The notes: generated from the sequence alone by a model not told the origin. Shown: positions 35,239 through 44,515, counted from the stretch's first letter. The stretch is DNA of 64,000 nt from Flavobacterium sp. WC2421 (GCF_040822115.1 NZ_CP162004.1:2170001-2234000), one strand, 5' to 3'. Numbers and translations are program-made.

Positions 35239-35277
35239 AAAATCTTAATTCAAAAGCGGGTTTTGAATTAAGATTTT
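35239..35277 (-). terminator. ftsH terminator
   Basis: A perfect 17-bp stem, AAAATCTTAATTCAAAA with TTTTGAATTAAGATTTT, around a 5-nt GCGGG loop, ending in a T-run on the minus strand. The next operon's -7 element begins 3 bp later. Confidence 0.85.
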
Positions 35278-35307
35278 AAAAATAATTAAATTTTTGGGTA
35301 ATTTATG

Positions 35308-37233
35308 TTATGAAACTACTTCCTCAAGATTTTTGTCAAAAGTTCTTTTTCCGAAAATAGCTTCTAGATCATCTTTGAAGATTACTTCTTTTTCAATAAG
35401 TATATCTGCCAGTTGATTTAGTTTGTCTTTGTTCTCTTCTAGAATTTTTATTGCTCTTTGGTATTGGCTTTCAATTAATAATGAAATTTCAGTGTCAATT
35501 ATTTTAGCTGTTTCTTCAGAGTATGGTTTAGAGAAATTATATTCACTTTGGCCAGTTGAATCATAATAGGTAACATTTCCTATTTTGTCGTTTAGTCCAT
35601 AAATGGTAACCATCGCGCGAGCTTGTTTGGTTACTTTTTCTAAATCACTTAATGCTCCAGTTGAAATTCGATCAAAAGTAACTCTTTCAGCAGCTCTTCC
35701 TCCCATTGTTGCACACATTTCGTCTAACATTTGGTCTGGGCGAACAATTAAGCGCTCTTCTGGTAAATACCAAGCAGCACCTAAACTTTGTCCTCTAGGA
35801 ACAATAGTTACTTTTATAAGCGGTGCTGCATGTTCCAGCATCCAACTTACCGTTGCATGTCCTGCTTCGTGAATAGCAATAGCTTTCTTTTCTTCAGGTG
35901 TAACAATTTTATTTTTCTTTTCTAATCCACCAACAATTCTATCTACTGCATCCAAGAAATCTTGTTTGTCAACTGCCGTTTTATTATAACGTGCAGCAAT
36001 TAATGCAGCTTCGTTACATACATTGGCAATATCTGCTCCAGAAAATCCTGGAGTTTGTTTTGCTAAAAAGTCTAAATCTAGCCCCTCTACTTTTTTCAAA
36101 GGAGCAAGGTGTACTTTAAAAATTTCAGCACGTTCACGAATATCAGGTAAGTCAACAAATATTTGTCTATCAAAACGACCAGCACGCATTAAGGCTTTGT
36201 CAAGAACATCAGCTCTATTCGTAGCCGCTAAAACAATTACATTTGAATTGGTTCCAAAACCGTCCATTTCAGTTAGCAATTGATTCAGTGTGTTTTCTCT
36301 TTCGTCATTTCCACCTGACATATTACTTTTTCCTCTTGCTCTACCTACAGCATCTATTTCATCAATGAAAATGATAGCAGGTGATTTTTCTTTGGCTTGT
36401 TTAAACAAATCACGTACACGTGAAGCTCCAACACCAACAAACATTTCAACAAAATCAGATCCTGATAAAGAGAAAAAGGGAACTTGTGCTTCACCAGCTA
36501 CGGCTTTTGCTAATAAAGTTTTACCAGTTCCAGGAGGCCCTACAAGCAAAGCACCTTTGGGAATTTTACCACCTAGATTGGTGTATTTTTCGGGGTTCTT
36601 TAAGAATTCTACAATTTCTTGTATTTCTTCTTTGGCTCCTTCAAGTCCTGCAACATCTTTGAATGTTGTTTTTACATCTGTTTTTTCATCAAAAAGTTTT
36701 GCTTTTGATTTTCCAATGTTGAAAATTTGTCCACCTCCACCACCGGCTCCACCAGACATTTTTCTCATAATGAAAATCCAAACTCCAATAATGATAATAA
36801 TTGGAAGCAAGCTGATAAGGATATCGGTCCAGTTGCTTTTTTGAGCAAATTTAAAATCTTTTAATTTTCCTTCAGCAATGGCTTTTTCTAATTTGGATTG
36901 GAATATTTGATCGTTACCTATCTCAAAAGTATATTGAGGACCTTTGCTGACATTACCCAGCATGTCTTTAGCTACTTTTTCATGTTCTTTCAATTTTAAA
37001 GCATCTGCAGTTAAATACACTTCTGCTTCTGTTTTATTTGAAACTATTACCTTTTGAACTTGGCCTTTTTCTAATATAACATCAAAATTAGGCGGAGTTA
37101 ATGGTGCAGGTTCTTGAAAATTAGAACTACCAGTTATAAAACTGATAAATAAGAAAATAAGAAGTATGGCAGTGTAAACTAACCATGGACTTACTTTAAA
37201 TTTATTAGGGTTTGGATTATTATCTTTTGCCAT
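35308..37233 (-). CDS. ftsH: ATP-dependent zinc metalloprotease FtsH
   Basis: A 641-residue membrane AAA+ protease that degrades membrane and short-lived cytoplasmic proteins. Two N-terminal membrane helices (about 16-36 and 137-157) flank a periplasmic domain. The AAA domain has Walker [14 protein letters not shown] (about 230) and Walker [12 protein letters not shown] (about 288), and the second region of homology lies near [20 protein letters not shown]. The zinc site [10 protein letters not shown] lies near 455. It directly follows rsfS, 15 bp away. Confidence 0.97.
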   Translation of the reverse strand: MAKDNNPNPNKFKVSPWLVYTAILLIFLFISFITGSSNFQEPAPLTPPNFDVILEKGQVQKVIVSNKTEAEVYLTADALKLKEHEKVAKDMLGNVSKGPQYTFEIGNDQIFQSKLEKAIAEGKLKDFKFAQKSNWTDILISLLPIIIIIGVWIFIMRKMSGGAGGGGGQIFNIGKSKAKLFDEKTDVKTTFKDVAGLEGAKEEIQEIVEFLKNPEKYTNLGGKIPKGALLVGPPGTGKTLLAKAVAGEAQVPFFSLSGSDFVEMFVGVGASRVRDLFKQAKEKSPAIIFIDEIDAVGRARGKSNMSGGNDERENTLNQLLTEMDGFGTNSNVIVLAATNRADVLDKALMRAGRFDRQIFVDLPDIRERAEIFKVHLAPLKKVEGLDLDFLAKQTPGFSGADIANVCNEAALIAARYNKTAVDKQDFLDAVDRIVGGLEKKNKIVTPEEKKAIAIHEAGHATVSWMLEHAAPLIKVTIVPRGQSLGAAWYLPEERLIVRPDQMLDEMCATMGGRAAERVTFDRISTGALSDLEKVTKQARAMVTIYGLNDKIGNVTYYDSTGQSEYNFSKPYSEETAKIIDTEISLLIESQYQRAIKILEENKDKLNQLADILIEKEVIFKDDLEAIFGKRTFDKNLEEVVS

Positions 37234-37248
37234 TTTAAGTGTCTTTCT

Positions 37249-37620
37249 TTAGTATTTGTTTGCTATTGTAGTAATTTTTGCATCTCCCCACAAACTTTCA
37301 ATATTGTAATATTCTCTAATTTGTTTTTGAAAAACATGAACTACAATGTTAACATAATCCATAAGAACCCATTCAGCATTGTCTGAACCTTCAACATGCC
37401 AAGGTTTATCTTTTAATTCTTTTGAAACTGTTTTTTGAATAGAGTTAACGATAGCGTTAACTTGTGTGTTTGAATTTCCGTTGCAAACAACAAAATAATC
37501 ACAAACTGCGGTATCAATTTCTCTTAAGTCGAGAATATCTATATCATTTCCTTTTACTTCTTCGATTCCTTTAATGATGTTTGCTAATAAATCATCATTG
37601 TTTATTGTCTTTTTTGCCAT
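37249..37620 (-). CDS. rsfS: Ribosomal silencing factor RsfS
   Basis: A 123-residue member of the Iojap/RsfS family that binds uL14 on the large ribosomal subunit and blocks subunit joining under starvation. Family features are DILDLREIDTAVCDYFVVCNGNS, KPWHVEGSDNAEWVLMDYVNIVVHVF and the end REYYNIESLWGDA. It is the first gene of the rsfS-ftsH transcript and diverges from birA. A near-consensus -7, TAACTTTA, lies at 37643-37650. Confidence 0.93.
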   Translation of the reverse strand: MAKKTINNDDLLANIIKGIEEVKGNDIDILDLREIDTAVCDYFVVCNGNSNTQVNAIVNSIQKTVSKELKDKPWHVEGSDNAEWVLMDYVNIVVHVFQKQIREYYNIESLWGDAKITTIANKY

Positions 37621-37715
37621 GAAAAATTTTTATATAAGTTTGTAAAGTTACCATTTTTTGTGATTATTTTTGAACCTTAACATAATATTAAATTCTCTCC
37701 CACAAATAATAACTA

Positions 37716-38444
37716 ATGAAACTAATCAAACTCGATGCCATAGATTCAACTAATGAGTTTCTAAAAGGGTTGTCAAGTAAACAAAAACTGGAAAACTTTA
37801 CAGTTGTAACGGCAGAAAATCAAACTAAAGGTAAAGGGCAAATGGGGTCAGTCTGGTCCTCTGAAGCGGGTAAGAATCTAATAATGAGTGTTTTTATTAA
37901 AGATTCTTTATCTGATGTTAATCAGATTTATAACCTTAATATAGCGATAGCATTAGCAATTATTCAAAGTTTGGAAACATTTAATATTCCTAATTTAAGC
38001 ATTAAATGGCCAAACGACATTATGTCATATAATTTCAAAATTGGCGGTCTTTTAATTGAAAATAGCATTAAAAGTGACGGGAATTTGAGTTCAATTGTAG
38101 GTTTAGGGCTCAATATTAATCAAACAAATTTTGATAACTTGCCTAAAGCGTCTTCAATTGCTAAAATTTGCGAGGCTTCATTTGATAAAGAAAAAGTTCT
38201 TTATTCTATAATTGACAAAATAAAGCAAAATACCGACAAGCTAAAAAATGATTCTGATTCTATGTGGGAGGAATATGTCAATTTACTTTTCAAAAAAGGT
38301 GTTCCAATGCCTTTCAAAGACGGTTTAGGTAAAAATTTTATGGGTATTATCCAAGGGGTTTCTACCTCTGGTAATCTTCAAGTTCTTTTAGAGGATGATA
38401 GTATTGCCGAGTATAGCCTTAAGGAGATACAAATGCTTTATTGA
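37716..38444 (+). CDS. birA: Biotin--[acetyl-CoA-carboxylase] ligase
   Basis: A 242-residue enzyme that joins biotin to the carboxyl carrier protein. It begins LDAIDSTNEFLKGLSS, followed by TAENQTKGKGQMGSVWSSEAGKN, the biotinyl-AMP loop in an altered form (KGKGQMG rather than GRGRRG), then IKWPNDIMSYNFKIGGLLIE. It lacks the N-terminal helix-turn-helix of E. coli BirA, so it is not a repressor. It is divergent from rsfS, and its last 7 bp overlap the convergent GNAT gene. Confidence 0.93.
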   Translation: MKLIKLDAIDSTNEFLKGLSSKQKLENFTVVTAENQTKGKGQMGSVWSSEAGKNLIMSVFIKDSLSDVNQIYNLNIAIALAIIQSLETFNIPNLSIKWPNDIMSYNFKIGGLLIENSIKSDGNLSSIVGLGLNINQTNFDNLPKASSIAKICEASFDKEKVLYSIIDKIKQNTDKLKNDSDSMWEEYVNLLFKKGVPMPFKDGLGKNFMGIIQGVSTSGNLQVLLEDDSIAEYSLKEIQMLY

Positions 38445-38959
38445 GCTATAGGGAATTCTAGCAAGGCTAATTTTATATTTCTATGTTGAACGGGTAGATT
38501 ATTGGTGTTTGGCGTGGTGAAATTATTTAAAAAATTAAAGCCAAAACTGCAGTAATACTTGATGATAATAGGATTGTCCGCCCAAGTATCCATACGTAAA
38601 TAATCTATATTTTTTTGTAAACAATATTTTTTTGCCCATTCAAATATTTTTGCAAATTGTTGTTTTCCCTTGTGTTTCGGGTTCACCACAATACGATGCA
38701 AGTAGATGGCTGAATCCTTATCTTTTTCTTCCCAAATAATTGGGTCATTACTACATGTCGAAAAGATGCAGGCAATTTCGTTGTGAATTATAATTTTATA
38801 TTGAATTTTTTCTTTGATATCATTTTTGATCACATCAACATCATAACCATTCCAAACAGGAAATTTATTTTTTTGTTGGTACAGTATGGCTTCGTCAAAC
38901 ATCCAGCAGATAAATGGAATATCATGTTCTGTGGTGTTTGTTATGGTAAATGGTTCCAT
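38438..38959 (-). CDS. GNAT-family N-acetyltransferase
   Basis: A 173-residue acetyltransferase. The acetyl-CoA loop region is IYLHRIVVNPKHKGKQQFAKIFEWA (about 95-120), an imperfect version of the Q/RxxGxG/A motif (KHKGKQ), followed by LRMDTWADNPIIIKYYCSFGF, the usual C-terminal GNAT segment. The substrate is unknown. It overlaps birA's end by 7 bp on the opposite strand and is separated by a terminator from the pyrE group. Confidence 0.8.
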   Translation of the reverse strand: MEPFTITNTTEHDIPFICWMFDEAILYQQKNKFPVWNGYDVDVIKNDIKEKIQYKIIIHNEIACIFSTCSNDPIIWEEKDKDSAIYLHRIVVNPKHKGKQQFAKIFEWAKKYCLQKNIDYLRMDTWADNPIIIKYYCSFGFNFLNNFTTPNTNNLPVQHRNIKLALLEFPIAQ

Positions 38960-38984
38960 TTTTATGATAGTGTGTAATTGATGT

Positions 38985-39026
38985 AAAAAGACACCCTTTT
39001 TGTTTTCACTAAAAGGGTGTCTTTTT
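38985..39026 (-). terminator. Terminator of the pyrE-SRPBCC group
   Basis: A perfect 16-bp stem, AAAAAGACACCCTTTT with AAAAGGGTGTCTTTTT, around a 10-nt loop. The T-run on the minus strand fits termination 17 bp after the SRPBCC gene. Confidence 0.85.
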
Positions 39027-39042
39027 TATATAAAATCTGAAT

Positions 39043-39435
39043 TTATAACTTGCCCATATTCGAAGCAAGAGTTTCAATAAATTTACCAATAGGTCCTTTT
39101 ATCATCATAGCCATCATCGGGTTAAAATCACCTTCGAAATCCAATTTTACAGCACTTGAACTGTCAGAAACAGTATCAATATTAGCTGTAAGTGTAAAAG
39201 GAAGTTTGTCACTTGCAGCACCTAAAACTACTTTGTTTGGTGCTACTTTTTCTTTCATTTTAAGTTTGATTTCAGGCATCCCTTTTAATCCAAAAATAAA
39301 AGCATCTTCTCCAATAACTTCAAATTTAGCAATGTTTTCAGGCATTAACTTTTCGAAACTTTTCACATCAGTCAATAAATCAAATAATTCTTGTGCCGAT
39401 TTCCCTACAGTAACTTTTGGACTTTCTAAGTTCAT
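39043..39435 (-). CDS. SRPBCC-family (START-like) protein
   Basis: A 130-residue protein with the helix-grip layout of the polyketide cyclase/START superfamily: VTVGKSAQELFDLLTDVKSFEKLMPENI at the start, beta-strands in the middle and a long C-terminal helix (IKGPIGKFIETLASNMGKL). Such proteins bind small hydrophobic ligands; the ligand is unknown. It starts 12 bp after pyrE on the same strand, a pairing common in Flavobacteriia. Confidence 0.85.
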   Translation of the reverse strand: MNLESPKVTVGKSAQELFDLLTDVKSFEKLMPENIAKFEVIGEDAFIFGLKGMPEIKLKMKEKVAPNKVVLGAASDKLPFTLTANIDTVSDSSSAVKLDFEGDFNPMMAMMIKGPIGKFIETLASNMGKL

Positions 39436-39447
39436 TTTTTTTATTTT

Positions 39448-40098
39448 TTATTTTTTTTCCACATCCCAAGTAGATGGAATAGTGCTCCATTCTCTCAATG
39501 TTTTTTCTTCTTTTTCAGTGATATAACTTTTTGCAACAGCTAAATTAAGTAAGTTTTGGTAATTACTCAAGGTGTATAAATCCAGTTTGGCGTCTTTAAA
39601 GTTTTGTTCAGCAACATCAAAACCATAGGTAAAAATGGCAGCCATCCCTTTAATATTCGCACCAGCAGCACGCAAAGCTTCAACAGCATTCAAACTGCTG
39701 TTACCTGTACTGATCAAATCCTCGACCACAACTACATTTTGCCCTTTTTGTAAAAAACCTTCCACTTGGTTCTGGCGACCATGTTTCTTGGCTTCTGGAC
39801 GCACATATACGAACGGGAGTCCCATGCTTTCAGCAACCAGCATACCAATTCCTATCGCTCCAGTGGCCACACCGGCAATAACATCTGGCTTGCCAAATTG
39901 TTTTTCAATATGTTTAGAAAATTCATCTCTAACATAATTTCTTATAGTTGGAAATGAGAGTATTAGCCTGTTATCACAATAAATAGGTGATTTCCATCCA
40001 GAAGCCCATGTAAAAGGATTTCCTGGATTCAATTTAATTGCATTTATTTGTAAAAGCAATTCGGCTGTTTTTTCGGCAGTATCTTTATTAAAAATCAT
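39448..40098 (-). CDS. pyrE: Orotate phosphoribosyltransferase
   Basis: Makes OMP from orotate and PRPP in pyrimidine synthesis. Visible sites are TWASGWKSPIYCDNRLILSFP, GVATGAIGIGMLVAE, the KKHGRQNQVEG catalytic loop, and the PRPP motif VVVVEDLISTGNSSLNAVEAL (about 120). I chose the ATG at 40098 (216 aa, MIFNKDTAEKTAELL); upstream codons in the same frame lie inside the divergent gene and the promoter. The NUDIX gene starts only 7 bp away on the other strand. Confidence 0.95.
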   Translation of the reverse strand: MIFNKDTAEKTAELLLQINAIKLNPGNPFTWASGWKSPIYCDNRLILSFPTIRNYVRDEFSKHIEKQFGKPDVIAGVATGAIGIGMLVAESMGLPFVYVRPEAKKHGRQNQVEGFLQKGQNVVVVEDLISTGNSSLNAVEALRAAGANIKGMAAIFTYGFDVAEQNFKDAKLDLYTLSNYQNLLNLAVAKSYITEKEEKTLREWSTIPSTWDVEKK

Positions 40099-40102
40099 AA
40101 TA

Positions 40103-40110
40103 CAAATGTA
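40103..40110 (-). promoter_or_regulatory. -7 element possibly serving pyrE
   Basis: TACATTTG on the minus strand matches TAnnTTTG but ends only 4 bp before the pyrE ATG and overlaps the ATG of the divergent NUDIX gene. If used, pyrE mRNA would be nearly leaderless; otherwise the real promoter lies inside the NUDIX coding region. Confidence 0.35.
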
Positions 40111-40720
40111 TAAAGTTTTTGTTAACGACAAACCACTTTTTTTGACAAATAAAATCTCAAAAGAGACAGATTTTCAATTATTTCTTCTTGAAAGCATTGA
40201 TATAAAACAACTTATAGTCAAAATTTTTCAAAATAAAATTCAAAAAGCCTATCTATATCATCCTGATGAAAAGGAGATTATGAAGACTTTGAAAACAAAA
40301 ATCCCTGTAAATAAAGCAGGTGGAGGATTAGTTTACAATAAAAAAGGGGAGGTGCTCTTCATTTTTAGGAACGGAAAATGGGATTTACCCAAAGGCGGAA
40401 CTGAAAAAGGAGAGGATATGGAACAAACTGCCATGCGTGAAGTCGAAGAAGAGACTGGTGTGAATTTATTGAGGGTTACACACAAACTTCAAAAGACCTA
40501 TCACGTCTTTAAACGCAATGGTGTTTATAAGCTAAAAATCACTCATTGGTTCGAAATGCAGTCCGATTTTGAAGGTATTCCGCAGGGCCAATTGGAGGAA
40601 GGAATCGAAAAAGTGGCTTGGTTTAGCCCAGATGAGATACCTGACGCATTAAAAAATTCTTATGAGAACATTAAATTATTGTTTGAACAAGAAAAAAGTA
40701 TTCACCCTAATTCATTGTGA
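40106..40720 (+). CDS. NUDIX hydrolase
   Basis: A 204-residue protein. The complete NUDIX box, GGTEKGEDMEQTAMREVEEETGV, is at about residues 94-116, after GGGLVYNKKGEVLFIFRNGKWDLPKG. The first 70 residues form an extra N-terminal domain starting MYKVFVNDKPLFLTNKI, which appears in other flavobacterial homologues. It probably hydrolyses a nucleoside diphosphate derivative; the substrate is unknown. It diverges from pyrE with a 7-bp gap; a TATCTTTA element at 40080-40087, inside pyrE, may be its promoter. Confidence 0.9.
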   Translation: MYKVFVNDKPLFLTNKISKETDFQLFLLESIDIKQLIVKIFQNKIQKAYLYHPDEKEIMKTLKTKIPVNKAGGGLVYNKKGEVLFIFRNGKWDLPKGGTEKGEDMEQTAMREVEEETGVNLLRVTHKLQKTYHVFKRNGVYKLKITHWFEMQSDFEGIPQGQLEEGIEKVAWFSPDEIPDALKNSYENIKLLFEQEKSIHPNSL

Positions 40721-40746
40721 TTTGGGCATATCACCATTAAAAGAAA

Positions 40747-40785
40747 GAGGCCAATCAGCATTACGGTGATTGGCCTCTTTTTTTA
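40747..40785 (+). terminator. Terminator of the NUDIX gene
   Basis: GAGGCCAATCA (40747-40757) pairs perfectly with TGATTGGCCTC (40767-40777), followed by eight T. It is a strong canonical terminator. Confidence 0.9.
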
Positions 40786-40790
40786 ATGCT

Positions 40791-40837
40791 GTCAGGCTAT
40801 TCGCGCTACTTCGGTAGCCAGCTTCTATCCTTTATGC
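40791..40837 (-). repeat. Dispersed hairpin repeat, copy 2 (short form)
   Basis: On the minus strand it reads GCATAAAGGATAGAAGCTG, then a core hairpin GCTAC-CGAA-GTAGC, then GCGAATAGCCTGAC. The arms match copy 3 at 53914 closely (GCATAAAGGATAG and AATAGCCTGAC are identical), but the hairpin core is unrelated. It sits between the NUDIX terminator and the helicase promoter. Confidence 0.7.
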
Positions 40838-40885
40838 AAAAAAAGAGCTAAGTCAGTTCGTTATTCTTGTTCAATCAATTTTAAC

Positions 40886-40893
40886 TACCTTTG
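40886..40893 (+). promoter_or_regulatory. -7 element of the helicase gene
   Basis: TACCTTTG, a TAnnTTTG match, 14 bp upstream of the helicase ATG; a TTG at 40867-40869 may serve as the -33 element. Confidence 0.6.
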
Positions 40894-40907
40894 CGCAAAT
40901 TATAAAA

Positions 40908-42254
40908 ATGAACAAGAAACACCATTCTAACAATATACTATTGAATTTAGGCATCGAGAGCCTAAATGAAATGCAGGAAGTAGCTCAAGACGCTATTTTA
41001 AACGATAATAATGTCTTACTATTATCACCAACAGGTTCTGGAAAAACATTAGCTTTTTTATTGCCTATTTTAGAAATGTTACAACCTGAGATTCTATCGG
41101 TTCAATGTTTAATTCTGGTTCCGTCACGTGAATTAGGATTGCAAATTGAACAAGTTTGGAAAAAAATGGGAACTGATTATAAAGTGAATGTTTGTTACGG
41201 CGGACATTCAATCGATACTGAAATCAAGAATTTAAGTAATCCACCAGCAGTTTTAATAGGAACGCCAGGACGTATTGCGGATCATATTGATAGAGGAACT
41301 TTTCGAGTAGATAAAATCCAAACGTTGATTCTAGATGAATTTGATAAATCATTGCAGTTGGGATTCCATGAGCAAATGTCATTTATCATTGGGAAATTGA
41401 CCAAACTAAATAAAAGAGTTTTGGTTTCGGCGACTTCGGATATTGAAATTCCTAAATACACTAGAGTAGTTAATCCTACAATTCTTGATTTTATTCCGGA
41501 ACATGAAGTAGAGACCAATCTTTCAATGAAATTGGTAGTTTCTAAAGAGAAAGACAAAATAGGAAGTTTATTCAACCTGATTTGTTCTTTGAAATCAGAG
41601 TCGGCTATTGTTTTTTGTAATCATCGTGATGCAGCAGAGCGCATTAGTGATACTTTAAACGAAAAAGGAATTTACGCTACGTATTATCACGGAGGAATGG
41701 ATCAGGACGAACGGGAGCGTGCCTTAATTCAATTTCGTAATGGAAGTGTTAGTTATTTAATCACAACGGATCTAGCAGCACGTGGATTAGATATTCCTGA
41801 AATGAATCATGTTATTCATTATCACCTGCCATCTAAGGAAGATGAATTTACGCATAGAAACGGTCGTACAGCTCGTATGACAGCTTCAGGAACTGCGTAT
41901 GTTGTGGCGCATGAAAGTGAGAAAAAAATGGATTATATCGATTATGGAATGAACGTTTTTCCAATTGATAATGCTACTACTTTGCCTAAACCGCCACAAT
42001 TTCAAACTATTTATATCAGTGGAGGAAAGAAGAACAAACTAAACAAAATTGATATTGTTGGTTTCTTTTCTCAAAAAGGAAAACTGGAAAAAGGAGATTT
42101 AGGACTAATTGAAGTAAAAGATTTCATTTCTTTTGCAGCAGTGAAATTTAATAAAGTAAAAGATTTATTGCACAACATTAAGGATGAAAAAATGAAAGGT
42201 AAAAAGTTCAAAATTGAAGTCGCTAGAAAAGTAATTAAGAAAGAAGAGGAATAG
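40908..42254 (+). CDS. DEAD-box-type RNA helicase (DbpA-like)
   Basis: A 448-residue helicase of the SF2 class. Motifs in order are I (TGSGKTLAFLLP, about 43), Ia (LVPSRELGLQI), Ib (GTPGRIADHI), II (LDEFD, about 142), III (SATSD), then the second RecA domain with FCNHRDAAERI, TTDLAARGLDIPEM and VI (HRNGRTAR). The C-terminal 75 residues form a DbpA-type RNA-binding domain (KIDIVGFFSQKGKL). Motif II is DEFD rather than DEAD. A role in 50S ribosome assembly is likely from the DbpA domain. It has its own promoter and terminator. Confidence 0.9.
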   Translation: MNKKHHSNNILLNLGIESLNEMQEVAQDAILNDNNVLLLSPTGSGKTLAFLLPILEMLQPEILSVQCLILVPSRELGLQIEQVWKKMGTDYKVNVCYGGHSIDTEIKNLSNPPAVLIGTPGRIADHIDRGTFRVDKIQTLILDEFDKSLQLGFHEQMSFIIGKLTKLNKRVLVSATSDIEIPKYTRVVNPTILDFIPEHEVETNLSMKLVVSKEKDKIGSLFNLICSLKSESAIVFCNHRDAAERISDTLNEKGIYATYYHGGMDQDERERALIQFRNGSVSYLITTDLAARGLDIPEMNHVIHYHLPSKEDEFTHRNGRTARMTASGTAYVVAHESEKKMDYIDYGMNVFPIDNATTLPKPPQFQTIYISGGKKNKLNKIDIVGFFSQKGKLEKGDLGLIEVKDFISFAAVKFNKVKDLLHNIKDEKMKGKKFKIEVARKVIKKEEE

Positions 42255-42280
42255 ATTTTTTTTAAATCCAACTATATTTT

Positions 42281-42325
42281 AAAACTACAACTTGAAGCGT
42301 TTAAAGGCGTTTAAAGTTGTAGTTT
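42281..42325. terminator. Terminator between the helicase gene and eutC
   Basis: AAAACTACAACTT (42281-42293) pairs with AAGTTGTAGTTTT (42313-42325) around a 19-nt loop that holds two copies of GCGTTTAAAG. Flanking T and A runs suit both converging genes. Confidence 0.75.
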
Positions 42326-42338
42326 TCTTTTTTTGTAA

Positions 42339-43079
42339 TTATTCCTCTAGGTAATAATCAGTAAAATCATCTTTCAAGGCGACTCCTGAAATTTGTCTGC
42401 TAATCATTTGTTCTAATAAATAGGCTAATTTTTGAGCCGCAAACTCATAAGATAGTCCATCAGGCTGAATGTTGGATACACAATTTCTTTTTTCATCAGT
42501 ATTTCCTTTTTTGGGATTCCAAGTGATATAAGCACCCATACTTGTAGGCGAACTTAAACCAGGTCTTTCGCCAATTAATATCAAAGCAATTTTAGCATCT
42601 AATAATTCACCTATTTCATCCGAAATAGCCACTCGGCCATATTTTACAATAACTATGGGGGCAAGGTTTTTTATTTTTAATTTCGGAATTAACAATTCAA
42701 TTAGCTTCATCGCATGAAGATTAACGGCTTCTGCCGAAAGGCCATCTGCGATAATGATGCATAAATCAGCTTTCTTTTTGGGATAATCGTCTAGTTGCGT
42801 ACTGCTTTGATCATGGAGTAATCGTCCTTTATTTGGATTTCTAAGGTATTCGCTGGTATTTGCTATTTGACTTTGTGCAAAAATCGTTGTTAATCCTATG
42901 TTTTTTGCGTCAGCTTTTATATTTAGCACATCTAGTTCAGTACTTATCGCATCTTTTGCAAGGGCATGTGCCATTCTTAACTGTAACACTTCATTGGTAG
43001 GTAGCGCATTTCCAGCTCTACCAAGTGCAATTCTTGCATTGGTGAATTCTCTTAATTGGTGCCAGTTGTCTAATTCCAT
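42339..43079 (-). CDS. eutC: Ethanolamine ammonia-lyase small subunit
   Basis: A 246-residue subunit that helps hold adenosylcobalamin in the lyase. Family stretches are RIALGRAGNALPTNEVL near the start, CIIIADGLSAEAVNLHAMKL (about 128), VIVKYGRVAISDEIGELL, LILIGERPGLSSPTSMGAY, and NCVSNIQPDGLSYEFAAQKL. It is shorter than the E. coli protein (about 295 residues), lacking part of the N-terminal extension. It starts 15 bp after eutB. Confidence 0.95.
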   Translation of the reverse strand: MELDNWHQLREFTNARIALGRAGNALPTNEVLQLRMAHALAKDAISTELDVLNIKADAKNIGLTTIFAQSQIANTSEYLRNPNKGRLLHDQSSTQLDDYPKKKADLCIIIADGLSAEAVNLHAMKLIELLIPKLKIKNLAPIVIVKYGRVAISDEIGELLDAKIALILIGERPGLSSPTSMGAYITWNPKKGNTDEKRNCVSNIQPDGLSYEFAAQKLAYLLEQMISRQISGVALKDDFTDYYLEE

Positions 43080-43094
43080 ATTTTTAAATTAGGA

Positions 43095-44471
43095 TTACCT
43101 TTTGATTAATTCTAATAATTTATTTTGATTTTGAGCTTTTAAGAGTTCTTTTTTGCTGTTCATAATTCCCATTTTGATGAGCCATTCTTCAAATTCGGGT
43201 GCAGGTTTTAAGCCCAGTAATTTTCGTATATACAAAGCATCATGAAACGACGTACTTTGATAATTGAGCATGATATCATCTGAGCCTGGGATTCCCATAA
43301 TAAAATTGCAACCTGCGGTTCCCAATAGTGTTAGTAGAACATCCATATCGTCTTGATCTGCTTCGGCATGATTGGTATAGCAAATATCGCAACCCATAGG
43401 TAATCCCATTATTTTAGCACAAAAATGATCTTCTAGACCTGCTCTAATAATTTGTTTACCATCATATAAATATTCGGGTCCAATAAAACCTACCACTGAA
43501 TTTACTAAAAAAGGATCAAAGGCACGCGCCACAGCATAAGAGCGCGCTTCGAGTGTTTGTTGGTCAATACCATAATTGGAATTCGAAGAAAGGGAACTGC
43601 CTTGTCCTGTTTCAAAATACATTACATTTTTACCAATAGTTCCACGGGATAATGATTGTGCGGCTTCATATCCTTCTTTTAATAACCCTAAATTGATTCC
43701 GAAACTGGCATTTGTTTTTTCGGTTCCACCTATAGATTGAAAAACTAAATCTACGGGAGCACCTTGTTCTATTGCCATTATGGTATTGGTAATATGACTT
43801 AAAATACACATTTGCGTCGGAATTTGATATTGCATTCGCATATCGTCGAGCATTTTTAACAAATTAATTTGTGTGGTGATATTATCAAATGCAGGATTAA
43901 TTCCTATAAGTGCATCGCCATTTCCATAAAATAAGCCATCAATAACTGAGGCTAAGATTCCTTTGACATCATCTGTTGGGTGATTGGGTTGAAGGCGAGT
44001 AGATAGATGTCCTTTGAGTCCTACTGTACTTCTGAATTTTGTAATTACCTCACATTTTGAACTCACCAATATCAAATCTTGGAGGCTCATAATCTTTGAA
44101 ACGGCAGCAGCTATTTCAGGAGTTATGGCTTTTTGTAAAGCAGTTAATTCTTGTTTTTGTATTTTATTATCGAGTAAATAATTGCGAAAATCACCTACTG
44201 TAAGATGTGATATGTTTTTAAAAGCTTCTTGATCGTGCGTGTCAATAATCAAGCGGGTCACTTCATCAATTTCGTACGGAATTAATGGCTTGTTCAAGAA
44301 CTCACTTATGGGTAACTCAGCCAATGCCATTTGGGCTGCCACTCGTTCTTGGTAGGATTGTGCTGCGATTCCAGCCAGTTGATCACCAGAGCGCAGCGGA
44401 GTTGCTTTGGCCATTAATTCAGCTAAAGAATCGAAAACAAAAACAGTATTGTTGACAGTATGTTTATACAT
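43095..44471 (-). CDS. eutB: Ethanolamine ammonia-lyase large subunit
   Basis: The 458-residue catalytic subunit of the adenosylcobalamin-dependent lyase that splits ethanolamine into acetaldehyde and ammonia. Recognisable segments are FKNISHLTVGDFRNYLLDN, HLSTRLQPNHPTDDVKGI, YGNGDALIGINPAFDN, YFETGQGSSLSSNSNYG and NCNFIMGIPGSDDIMLNYQ-like CNFIMGIPGSDDIMLN. The length is normal. Neither the reactivase EutA nor microcompartment genes are adjacent. No cobalamin riboswitch is visible upstream. Confidence 0.96.
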   Translation of the reverse strand: MYKHTVNNTVFVFDSLAELMAKATPLRSGDQLAGIAAQSYQERVAAQMALAELPISEFLNKPLIPYEIDEVTRLIIDTHDQEAFKNISHLTVGDFRNYLLDNKIQKQELTALQKAITPEIAAAVSKIMSLQDLILVSSKCEVITKFRSTVGLKGHLSTRLQPNHPTDDVKGILASVIDGLFYGNGDALIGINPAFDNITTQINLLKMLDDMRMQYQIPTQMCILSHITNTIMAIEQGAPVDLVFQSIGGTEKTNASFGINLGLLKEGYEAAQSLSRGTIGKNVMYFETGQGSSLSSNSNYGIDQQTLEARSYAVARAFDPFLVNSVVGFIGPEYLYDGKQIIRAGLEDHFCAKIMGLPMGCDICYTNHAEADQDDMDVLLTLLGTAGCNFIMGIPGSDDIMLNYQSTSFHDALYIRKLLGLKPAPEFEEWLIKMGIMNSKKELLKAQNQNKLLELIKR

Positions 44472-44515
44472 TTTTTATTCGTGCTTGTACTTATTGATGT
44501 TGGAATCAGTGCAAA

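Noticed and set aside
36290..36844. A 184-codon plus-strand frame opposite ftsH
   Set aside because: It mirrors the conserved AAA domain of ftsH on the other strand; composition is Ser/Pro-rich as expected from an antisense shadow, and there is no promoter.
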